This document shows positions 36,469 through 46,124 of a stretch of DNA of 64,000 nt, piece by piece. The DNA lies in assembly GCA_946800325.1 (NCBI GenBank), contig OX326957.1, positions 434,001 to 498,000 of the forward strand, in the 5' to 3' direction. A program made the position numbers and the translations under genes. The notes under the pieces were generated by a model that was not told the DNA's origin, searched no databases, and saw only the letters and a program-made list of their open reading frames with translations. This DNA comes from Luzula sylvatica (lineage: Eukaryota > Streptophyta > Magnoliopsida > Poales > Juncaceae). Numbering within the stretch: the first letter of the stretch is position 1; each line of letters begins with the position of its first letter.

Positions 36469-37761
36469 CTGAAACAGAAAAAGATACTGAACATGATAAG
36501 TTATTTCCAATATTTTGAGGGGTTTAAGATAAATAACCATGCATTCTTTCAGTATAGTGTTACTGTTCGCATTTTTTATCTTCTGTTTTGCTGCTTGGTG
36601 GTTCTTTTTTCACACCAGTCCTCAAATTATTTCATTAAAAATGGTTTATTTAACTCCAAAAAAGTTTCAAATAAACATGATGGAAAATACTCCCGAGTTT
36701 CATTGAATTTCAAAAAAGCAAAAAATTGAAAATAACCAAAAATATCATATATCTCCCAATTCTAAAATTACGAAGAATAAATTGAAAAAAGATGAAAAAA
36801 TCAACACTGAAACCTTATTTTTGACTTTTGATGCTTGATTCTGAGTAACAATTCAAGATATGTCCACTGCCTTCATTAGGAATATCGCATATACTTCTAG
36901 AATCCACCGAAAGCCAAAATCCACCTGTAAAATATGATCAAATCACATATAATTTGGAATATCGCATATAATCTGAAAAATTTACCTTTTGGTCAGTAAT
37001 ATCGCAAATAATCTGGAAAGAAAGTTAAAATCGGCAATAATGACCGAATCGGAACCCTAATTCGACATTTTTGAGAATTAAAATCCTAATCGCAAAAATT
37101 GAAAGCCAAAAAACCCAAAAAATGAAAGACACGTGATATACCTGCTCTACATCGTCAAAATCCACGTGCAATGGTCGTTCTTCTCAAGTTGCGACAAATC
37201 GAAACCCTAATTGGAGGAATTAACAGCCAAAAAATTCGAGAAAATGAAAAACAATATTAAATTAACACCTGCCGTTGTTTTCACCTCGCACCATGGCCCG
37301 CTCCGGCGTTGTTTCATCTTCTTCCTTTCTCTGCCGAAGAGGTATCGTCAGGTTTAGGGTTCCGTTCGACCACGTGCCATGACCCGCTCTGCCTCGCACG
37401 ATTCACTTCTCCTTTCCGGCCCGCTCCGCCATGATCCGGTTTGCCTCGCTCGATTCTGTACATTGCCGCTAGGGTTTGAGGTTTTTTTTTTTTTTCTCTT
37501 TGGTGCTTTCTTTTTTCTCTGAGGGGAGAAAGGGCATGAGTATATGCTATGCTTTTTTTCCTTTTATGGTTTATAGCAGGGAATTAACCTTCTTTACAGC
37601 CCAATCCCAATATATGCCACGTGTCACCATTATATAGCACGTATAAAATTATATATAAGTATAGAATATGGATGGGGCACTGAGCACTGAGCACTGGCAC
37701 TGGCACTGGGCTCTACGATTACCATCGCCGCCATATCCACAAAACACACTACCCATCTCAT

Positions 37762-39660
37762 TTGCGTCCGATGGCCCTTGGATCCCACCAGGCCATCGCC
37801 ATTTCCACAAGGAGTTGCAAGCAACTCAACGTTCTTGCTCCGGCCGTTCTCCAGTCTCCACTTCGCACCCCGCGATGGACCTCCCCTCGCAGGCAAATCG
37901 AGCTGCATCTCCATGACTTGCACAAACAAACCAACTTCTTGATAATCAAACAAATTCACGCTCAAGTTCTCAGAACTCACCTCCATTTTTTAGATCCATC
38001 CGTTTCCGCCAAGCTAATATCTGCGTATTCTCTCTCTCTCCACCCCACTTTCTCTCTTAAGGTATTCAACCAAACCACCCACCCAAAACACAGCTCGTTG
38101 TATAATAATCTAATCAGAGCTTGTGCTTTTAATTCGTTGCATGGGTTAGCCTTCTCTGTTTTCTGTGAAATGCAGAAAGATGGGGTCCTTCCTGATAATT
38201 TCACATACCCGTTTCTTCTCAAAGCTTGTCACGGTCCATTTGCACTTACCCAGGTTGATATGATTAATGCCCATGTTGTGAAATTTGGGCTATTAGGGCA
38301 TATCTTCGTACCCAATGCGTTAATAGATGCATACTCAAAGGCGTGCAGTGATAATGTTATCGGAGTGAAGCATGCAAAAAAGGTGTTTGACAAAATGCTC
38401 GAAAAAGATTTGTTTTCATGGAACTCTATGGTTGCAGGGTTTGTCAGGGCTGGAGAAATGAAACAAGCACGTGTACTGTTTGATGAAATGCCCGCCAGAG
38501 ATACCGTGAGTTGGAACACATTGTTAGATGGTTATGTCAAAGCCGGTGACATGGACGAAGCATTTCATTTGTTCGAGAAAATTCCTGACCGAAACGTGGT
38601 ATCTTGGTCTATTATGGTATCAGGATATTGTAAAAAAGGTGACATGTACATGGCACGTAAGTTATTCGATATAATGCCAGGCAAGAACATGTTCACATGG
38701 ACTATAATTTTAACGGGTTATGCAGAGAAAGGTCTTGGAAAAGATGCTTTGGATTTGTTTTACCAGATGAATGAAACCGGTTTAGAACCTGATTCCGGCA
38801 CGTTTGTCAGTATATTAGCCGCATGTGCCGAGTCAGGTCTACTCGGTCTGGGCACAAAGATTCATGAACATGTCACGAAAAGTAAGTTAAGATATAACAC
38901 TAAAGTCTACAATGCATTTATTGACATGTATGCAAAATGCGGGTCGCTCAAAAAGGCATGGCAAGTGTTTGAAGAAATGCCAAAGAGAGATTTGATCTCA
39001 TGGAACTCTATTATAACCAGTTTTGCCATGCACGGAGACAGAGGAAAGGCACTCAAATTATTCGAACAAATGAAATGGGAAGGGTTCAGACCTAATTCGG
39101 TGACTTTAATCGGGTTGTTATGTGCTTGTGCACATATGGGACTTGTCGACAAGGCTCGTACTTATTTCACAACAATGGAGAAAGAATTTGGTATATCTCC
39201 CCAAATTGAACATTATGGTTGTATGGTCGATGTACTCTGCCGAGCTGGCCTGTTAAACGAAGCATTCAAGTTAATACAAAACATGCCTTGGAAACCTAAT
39301 GTGTACGTTTGGGGTATGCTTTTGGGTGCGTGTAGAGTCCACAAAAATGTATACTTTGCAGAAATAGCCGCGAAAGAGTTGATTAAATTAGAACCTTCGA
39401 ATGCGGGTAATTATGCAATGTTATCAAATATTTATGCAGACGCGGGTAAGTGGGAAGACATGGCGAAAGCTAGGGTTGACATGAAGGAAACGGGTACGCA
39501 AAAACTAGCCGGGTCGAGCTGGATCGAATTAGGTGATGAGGTCCATGAATTCACCAAAGGGGACACGACTCATCCTGATTCGGATCAGATTTTGAGAATG
39601 TTACATACGATCGGTTTGCACCTGAAACGAGTTGGATCTGTTCAGAGAGTTATTTGTTAA
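37762..39660 (+). CDS. PPR protein, PLS class, E/E+ C-terminus
   Basis: A 632-aa, intronless pentatricopeptide-repeat protein; such proteins bind organellar RNA, and E-class members usually act in C-to-U editing. The N-terminus is Arg/Ser/Gln-rich, consistent with mitochondrial or plastid import; a start at the second Met (37771) is equally possible. From about residue 110 there are about 10 repeats with typical ends such as DNFTYPFLLKAC, NALIDAYSKA, DLFSWNSMVAGFVRAGEM, DTVSWNTLLDGYVKAGDM, NVVSWSIMVSGYCKKGDM and FIDMYAKCGSLKKAWQVFEE. The E region is HYGCMVDVLCRAGLLNEAF...VWGMLLGACRVHKN, and E+ ends at GLHLKRV; no DYW domain. The architecture matches Arabidopsis At3g29230-like proteins from memory. 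The Helitron-like terminus lies 97 bp upstream, so much of the promoter may be transposon-derived. Confidence 0.95.
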   Translation: MRPMALGSHQAIAISTRSCKQLNVLAPAVLQSPLRTPRWTSPRRQIELHLHDLHKQTNFLIIKQIHAQVLRTHLHFLDPSVSAKLISAYSLSLHPTFSLKVFNQTTHPKHSSLYNNLIRACAFNSLHGLAFSVFCEMQKDGVLPDNFTYPFLLKACHGPFALTQVDMINAHVVKFGLLGHIFVPNALIDAYSKACSDNVIGVKHAKKVFDKMLEKDLFSWNSMVAGFVRAGEMKQARVLFDEMPARDTVSWNTLLDGYVKAGDMDEAFHLFEKIPDRNVVSWSIMVSGYCKKGDMYMARKLFDIMPGKNMFTWTIILTGYAEKGLGKDALDLFYQMNETGLEPDSGTFVSILAACAESGLLGLGTKIHEHVTKSKLRYNTKVYNAFIDMYAKCGSLKKAWQVFEEMPKRDLISWNSIITSFAMHGDRGKALKLFEQMKWEGFRPNSVTLIGLLCACAHMGLVDKARTYFTTMEKEFGISPQIEHYGCMVDVLCRAGLLNEAFKLIQNMPWKPNVYVWGMLLGACRVHKNVYFAEIAAKELIKLEPSNAGNYAMLSNIYADAGKWEDMAKARVDMKETGTQKLAGSSWIELGDEVHEFTKGDTTHPDSDQILRMLHTIGLHLKRVGSVQRVIC

Positions 39661-40214
39661 GGAAATAGTCAATGTAGTTATTGTAGGCAAGGCAAGTCTA
39701 GTTCGGAATTTTAGTTAGCTCTCTTTTGAATTTTTCAAATTGTACAACTGTATAATTTTAATCATTTATTATATAACATTTATAATTTTATGTAAAGTAA
39801 ACACCTTAAAAAATAATATAGTAAACTTAGGGAACAATTCGAACTAATGACCCGCTACACGATTTTCCATTAAGAATCTTGTTTACCATCAATAAAACAA
39901 GAAAAGCACGTGTCGATCTTGCCAACTCGCAGTTCACAGAAACCAATCCTAAACCATAACAACAAATGGCAAAAACAGATAAAAAAAAAGCCCCTCTTAA
40001 AGATCGATGCGAGGGGAAGAGAGAAACAAAATCAAGAACGAAAAGAGAACTATCAAACGTTCTCTTTTTGATTCTTTTTTCAATCTTTGGGAGGAAAAGC
40101 TTTCAGGCGAGGCTTTTTTTTTTTTAGCTTTCAGGTGAGGCTTGTTCCTCCCATTCCCCCCATTGATCTTCGATTCTTCCCGGAGCATCCCTGTCATCTC
40201 GGGAATTATCTACA
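39661..40214. other. PPR 3' flank and kinase 5' flank
   Basis: No coding frame. Holds the PPR 3' UTR and the kinase promoter and 5' leader. The minus-strand frame at 39997-40197 is Lys/Ser-rich low complexity. Confidence 0.5.
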
Positions 40215-43200
40215 ATGGGTTGTGCCACATCCAAGAATGCATCGCCCGTGACACCCGTGTTCGACTCGGGGGAGCTTCTCACTTCAGACTCAGCTTCCTT
40301 ATGGAATAAACAACAAGTTATTTCCTCTCAAGAGTTAACCATGGACCATGACCACCACGGACCTCCTCAGTCCGAGGATGAATCGGAGAATGTTAGCTCC
40401 GCTACTAACGGGGCCACCAGTTGCATCAGTACGGGTACATTATCAATCTCGACGAGCCATTCAAATTCTACTGGGTCAAGGTTGCTTAACTTGCATAGAT
40501 ATATTGAAGGGGAGGCTGTTGCAGCCGGTTGGCCAACTTGGTTGAGTTCCGTTGCTGCAGAAGCAGTACAAGGATGGACGCCTCTTAAAGTCGATGCTTA
40601 TGAAAAATTGGAGAAGGTGAGATTTGGGCTTTTCTATGTGATACATCAACTTTTAGGGATTTTCATTCTTTTGGGTATACGATGAACATTGATTGTATGA
40701 TCATTTCTCTTATTTAGATTGGACAAGGCACCTATAGCAGTGTATTCAAGGCACGCGAGCTCGCAACAGGTCGGTTTGTTGCACTGAAGAAAGTAAGATT
40801 TGATAATTTTGAGCCTGAGAGTGTGCGATTTATGGCGCGGGAGATCCTCATCCTGAGAAGGCTTAACCATCCAAATGTAATTAAACTTGAGGGGATAATC
40901 GCGTCTCGGTTATCATGTAATATATATCTCGTTTTTGAATACATGGAGCATGATCTGTCTGGATTAACATCCTCTCCTGAGATCAAGTTTACTGATTCTC
41001 AGGTTCGTCATTTTTTTATTCATTCTTTCTAGTCTTGTAAAAAAAAATTTGTTTCCATTTTTATGTAATTTAACTGAAATCAAATATCCAGAAATTGATT
41101 TTTAAATTACATCAATGATTTAGGGGGTTAAATCCTAACATTTTTTGTCATGAATATTAACTATGTAAGACCCACAAAACAAAATAGAACAACAATAACG
41201 TTTGATATAATGAATGCAATTTAGGTAAAATGTTACATGAACCAACTACTATCTGGTCTTGAACATTGCCATTCGCGCGGAATCATGCATCGCGACATCA
41301 AATGCTCAAATTTACTAGTGAGCAATGACGGGATTCTCAAAATTGCGGATTTTGGGTTAGCGAATTTCTACACCCCGAGTCAAGCACTAACTAGCCGAGT
41401 CATTACCTTATGGTACCGCCCGCCAGAACTGCTATTGGGTTCGACCGATTACACTCCTACTGTCGATCTGTGGAGTGTTGGTTGCGTCTTTGCTGAAATG
41501 TTCATTCGAAAACCTCTTTTGCAAGGGAGAACTGAGGTAGAGCAAATACACAAGATATTTAAGATGTGCGGATCGCCAGAGGAAATTTACTGGAACAGGC
41601 CCATATTGACTCATGCAGCGATCTTTAAGCCGGCACATCCGTACGAGGCTCGTTTAAAATCAACTTTGGGGTTTTTACCAGACGGTGCTCTGAAATTAGT
41701 CGAAACCCTTCTGGCTGTCGAGCCCAAAATGCGTGGCACCGCCTCTAGTGCTCTCAAATCAGAGGTTTGTCTTAAATTAGTTTCTATTTGTTTCTTCGAA
41801 TGCTAAATTCTTTAAATCTTGCAGTATTTCAAGAAGCGACCATATGCGTGTGATCCGTCAAGCTTGCCTAAATATACTCCAAACAAGGAGATGGATGCCA
41901 AATACCGCGAAGATGCACGAAGGTTATTTTTTTGGCAATGTCGTCTTCTCTTTTTCTTTTCTGTGTTTGTGTTGATATTTTTTTTGAGTAAATTCGGAGA
42001 GGGCTCAAAGTCCCCCTTCCAAACACAATCTCCTTTTTTTATTATTATTATTTTTTATTACAAACCCGTAGGCCACACACTCTATTCACTCATTTAACAT
42101 TTAATCTATAATTCAGTGTCCCGTCGGGAATCGAACCCCACACCTCTCGCTCCCTAGCCAAGAGGTGTGACCAACTAGGCTAACTCTAGTTGGCAATTTG
42201 TGTTGATATTTCAAACTTGGATCTACGCCATCTCATGTTTTCCATTTATTTTTTGATAAAAGGAGGAGGGAAAATAGTAAAGCAGCAATAGAAGCTTCTA
42301 AGAGGCTGGCAAGCAACAGGACAGCACTTTCAGTGGCAACAGATATAACCAACCAATCCAGTGTTAGCAGCTACAAAGCTTCCATCCCTGAGGTATTTCT
42401 CTTTCACTTTATTCTAATCATAAAACTAGAACTGATAATAATATTGATCATGAGTTCAATTCTTATTGGCACTGATCATAAAGCTTTTTTTTTTTTTTTT
42501 ACTAAATTGTTGATTGACAACATAATCGAGATATAGTGAGGCATAATTAGGGTAATCAGCGCATTTTTTTTCTTTGACGGAACGTGGTAGGCTTGAGTGT
42601 CCTAAGTATGCGTTGTATTAATCGTTGATTTACAATATTTTATTTATTACAACACATTTTTTTTGTAATTGAACAGGAGACTCTATTGTCAAAGAAAGAC
42701 GACACGATCCAAAGTCTAAAATGCGGGCACGGTCACTACCACCGGGGATCCGAAACAAGCCGTCTTTTTGTGGATCTGAACCCAATACCTGCCCTTAAAC
42801 CGACTGAAGTAAAAGAGGCCCCTAAGGCTCCATCGGGCACAAATCCTGACCCACATGGATATGAATGGGCTGCGAGGCGAGCCAAGGAGCTGGCTCGCAA
42901 CACCAAGTGCCACGCATCCTTCAACGTACCGCCTGAGTCGAAAAAGCATTATAACGGATTTGGGTCTGGTGCAGTCAACCCATTATTTGCTACTCGTTCT
43001 GGTGCCACCAAACAGAATTCGATGCAGCAATGGGGCCATGTGGATGCTAGGGATTCTTTCACAAGAAACGATCCTAAGACGACTTTCAAGAGCGGTCTTT
43101 TGGTACAGGAGCAGGTACTAGCTACTACTAGATGACTTGATTATAATTATAATAATTATTAATTTTTAAATAGTATAATTAATTATTTTACTTTTGAACT

Positions 43201-43505
43201 GAATTTTTTTTATGTTGTTTAAATTATTTGCTTTCTCAGAATTATAGTGCTAGGGAAGATTATAAGGTGGAATACTCGGGCCCTCTTTTGATGAATTCGC
43301 GTAAGGTTGATGAGTTATTAATGAAGCATGATCAACATATTCAGAATACAACTCGTAAACCATGGTTTCAAAAGGGTATATAAATCTTTTTTCAGATAAT
43401 TTATTGATTTATAATTTGTATGCTAGAGACTTAATGTGGGGTTTAAAATCTTGAAATGATTATTTATTTTCTTAAGGTAACAAGGAAGAAGCAAGAATGC
43501 GATGA
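40215..43505 (+). CDS. CDK-like Ser/Thr kinase, N-myristoylated type
   Basis: A 685-aa protein. Exons: 40215-40616, 40718-41002, 41225-41764, 41825-41922, 42263-42392, 42677-43114, 43240-43375, 43477-43505; all GT-AG and in phase. The N-terminus MGCATSK predicts myristoylation at Gly2 and possible palmitoylation at Cys3, hence membrane attachment. Kinase motifs: Gly loop IGQGTYSSVFKA (from residue 135), VALKK, the CDK alpha-C equivalent ESVRFMAREI, HRDIKCSNLL (Asp253), DFGLANF (Asp271), and the T-loop LTSRVITLWYRPPE with the activating Thr. The tail has RRLASNR-type basic stretches, an ARRAKELAR segment and a conserved C-terminal HIQNTTRKPWFQK. The layout matches plant CRK-type CDK-like kinases such as IBS1 (At1g18670). 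No defects were seen. Intron 4 carries a SINE. Confidence 0.95.
41981..42196 (-). mobile_element. tRNA-derived SINE in kinase intron 4
   Basis: On minus it starts at 42196 with a Pol III promoter: box A TAGCCTAGTTGG (42182-42171) and box B GGTTCGATTCC (42137-42127). It ends near 41981 in TTTACTCAAAAA, an A-rich tail. It is flanked by a 15-bp duplication TTTGTGTTGATATTT (41966-41980 and 42197-42211), typical of LINE-mediated insertion. It lies fully within the 41923-42262 intron, antisense to the gene. Confidence 0.92.
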
Positions 43506-44375
43506 GGGATCCATGGAAAAATCAATGAAGATATGTTGTTTTTGTGATGAACAATGAAGTAAAAATTTTACTATATAGTTTTAAAGTATGATTTCGGAAG
43601 AGGATTCATTTCATTTCCCCCCTCCCTACATACATAACAATACATAACAAGTGCTTCATATGTAATGGGGTTATATATGGAGTCCCTCAAACACAAAATA
43701 TAATTTTGATGAGATGACAAAAGAAAATTAAATAAGTTTGGAGGGCAAGTTAATAATTTAATTGATCGTTTAATAAAATTGACACGTTAATTAATATATA
43801 CTCATATAATTTATTGACGTATCAATTTAATGTGTCAATTAATAATTAATTGAGTCAATTAAAAATTTTAATCAATTTATCCAATTTTTCTTTGTCATCC
43901 TGTCAAAAAGACTTGAGATGAGTTTGGAGGGCAAGTATATTTTGCCGAAATGATTGTACCAATCAAATCACTTTGGCGCTCCAGGCCCATAAACAAACAA
44001 ACAAGGCAAAAGGGGGAAAACTAACACAATTCCTTTTTCTGATACTAGAAAAAAATTTGTTGCAATTTTCTTGATGTAGTTTTTAGTGCAGGTTTTTTAA
44101 GTATGTGTTTTTTTTGTGGTGTGTTATTTCTTTTCTTGTAAAACAAAATAGAACAACAAAGAAATTAGTTTCTTATAAATGAATTCAAGAGTGTTTGGCT
44201 TTAACCGAAAGTTTCTCTATTTTATTTGTTTCTTCGTAACCAAAATAAATAACATTGCTATAATCCGTTATCAATTTAAAAATGATAAAATATTACGTTA
44301 AAATACAAGTAGAGCAAATTGCATGTTCCATCTCCAAACCATAAAATCATTATCAATCCAACATTAACATTTGGC
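43506..44375. other. Kinase 3' flank, AT-rich
   Basis: No gene. Two copies of TTTGGAGGGCAAGT (near 43738 and 43925) flank an AT-rich segment with ATTGAC/GTCAAT motifs, possibly a decayed foldback element. Confidence 0.35.
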
Positions 44376-44379
44376 AACA

Positions 44380-45375
44380 TACTCACTATTCCTTTTCCTG
44401 GCTCATGTCAGCCAAAGATTTTCGAACTCCATCAATGATGGTTGTTGCGCCCAACCTTGTATCGAAGTAACAAATGAAATATACTCCTTTCGAAGACCAC
44501 GGATAATATATCGCTTCATCCGGGCCTCCGAAATAGGTTCCTCGGGTTTCAAAAGAAAAATTTCCGAACATAAATTTTTCACCTTCAAGAAGTATTGAAA
44601 AATAAAAAATTGTTCTTGCACAACACTAACCAACTCATTCTCCAAGAATTGAAGTTGTGCCGTATTCTTCTTATTTAGTAACTCATCAAGAATCTTTCAA
44701 ATATTCGCCGTCGAGTTGCAATCCATGATATGCTCAAATAGGTCATGCGAAATAGATCTCTTCAACACGAACTATGTCTTTGCCTTAGCAGTTGTCCACT
44801 CTTTCCGCCGTTCCATTGGTTATCACGCCATTGTCGCCAAGGGCCGCAATCGATGCAATTTTCATACCGTCAACCATCTCTCACAAATCTTCTTCTTTAA
44901 GATAAGACTCCATACGCGTCTTCCAAATTTTATAATTTGAAAAATCAAGAGCCTCTACACCAAGTCTACTAACACAACCATCGAACTCCATTGATGCACA
45001 ATCGTCTTCTTCACCGAAACTCTCGAAAAATATCGTCTACCACTCTCGTAGCTCTGGTATCATGTAAAGATAATCGAAGTTAATAAATAGTACAACAACG
45101 CGTTGCACTAGTCAATGATCACACCAAAATATAGAATAATAAACAATTCAATGAAACTTGAATTTTATTATACAAGATAGAGAGCCATTACAAAATATTT
45201 TCTAGTAACCAAATGACACAAAATACATTTATATTTCTAGCATTTTTGGTTTATTAACATGACTTTTCACTAGGATGACATGACTCTTCACTAATATTAA
45301 TTATGAATATGACTTTTCACTAGTGTGAACATAACTTTTCACAAATATCCAGAATATTCATAAATATGATCTTTT
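44380..45375 (-). pseudogene. Copia gag relic with degenerate PBS and LTR
   Basis: Minus-strand gag starts near 44990 (MEFDGCVSRLGVEALDFSNY), has KIWKTRMESYLKEEDL followed by a stop where Trp is usual, and later FLLKPEEPISEARMKRYIIRGL and EFENLWLT, typical of the UBN2-like gag domain. Just upstream, GCTCTGGTATCATG at about 45051-45064 is a two-mismatch PBS, with LTR-like DNA to about 45375. Several stops break the frame. No pol is present. Confidence 0.75.
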
Positions 45376-45730
45376 ACACATACATACATAATAAACTTAA
45401 ATAATACAAAATACAACTTTATAATTTAACAGGAATCGGTTACTAATCTCCTATCTTCATCAAAACGGATGTGTATTGATGGCTCTGCACTGTTAATTAG
45501 GCTAATCTAATTATGATGGCGATATAGTTGTACGATGTCTACTTTGAGAGTCCATGTTTTCAGTTTTCTGGTGATTGCCTGATCACAACCGTAGTGTACG
45601 CAATTAAAAACATTTATTTTTTAATATAACGAGTGATGGCTATCGCCTCCTCCAAAAAAAAATGAAACACCCAATATGTTACGACGCAACATCCAATACA
45701 TTAAGAAAAACAATCATGCATGGAATTGGA

Positions 45731-45815
45731 TGCCCATGGTGGTCTAAAATTCAACCCGACCAAGTGAACCTTTCTTTGCCCATGGTGGTCTAAAATTCAA
45801 CCTGATCAACGGAAC
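45731..45815. repeat. Short tandem duplication in the last SAWADEE exon
   Basis: GCCCATGGTGGTCTAAAATT occurs at about 45732 and again at about 45779, each followed by CAACC. On minus, the first-read copy is in a different frame and passes through; the second supplies the stop TAG at 45746-45744. It gives an unusual C-terminus (PPWAKKGSLGRVEF). Confidence 0.8.
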
Positions 45816-46062
45816 CTTTTCCTGTAACAGAGAAAATAAAGACAGTTATATTTTATATCCCAAATATAAAAGTTAGAATCATGCCCTTATACCTCCATAA
45901 TTAAATAATTATATAATTATACCTCAGTTTGGTCATGATCATATCTAACGAGAAATTGACAACTACAATCTCTCATATCATGAGCCTTCCTTTGTATTTC
46001 TACCACACGTGCATCGAAATGCAATGCCTCCTTATCTCTCTCCTGCAAATTAATTTTACACA

Positions 46063-46124
<62 letters not shown>

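Larger units (their letters stand above)
32428..37665 (-). mobile_element. Non-autonomous Helitron-like element
   Basis: Read on minus, the 3' terminus has a perfect GC-rich stem CCCGCGCA-TT-TGCGCGGG (32456-32439), then AGGCAAAG and CTAG (32431-32428), matching the Helitron rule of a hairpin a few bases before CTRR. The 5' terminus TCTATACTTATATATAATTT starts at 37665 and resembles plant Helitron 5' ends, which begin TC. No target duplication is expected. The base before the 5' TC is T rather than the usual A, so the 5' boundary may be a base off or mutated. No Rep/helicase coding remains. Cargo: trinucleotide arrays, a tandem repeat and a Cactin-like exon. It ends 97 bp from the PPR ATG. Confidence 0.72.

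Noticed and set aside
37668..37916. Alternative plus-strand frame overlapping the PPR start
   Set aside because: A short frame in another phase built on GCACTG repeats; the 632-aa PPR frame covers the region.
43738..43940. Inverted or direct repeat in the kinase 3' flank as a MITE
   Set aside because: The repeats at the two edges are direct, not inverted, and there is no duplication of flanking bases.
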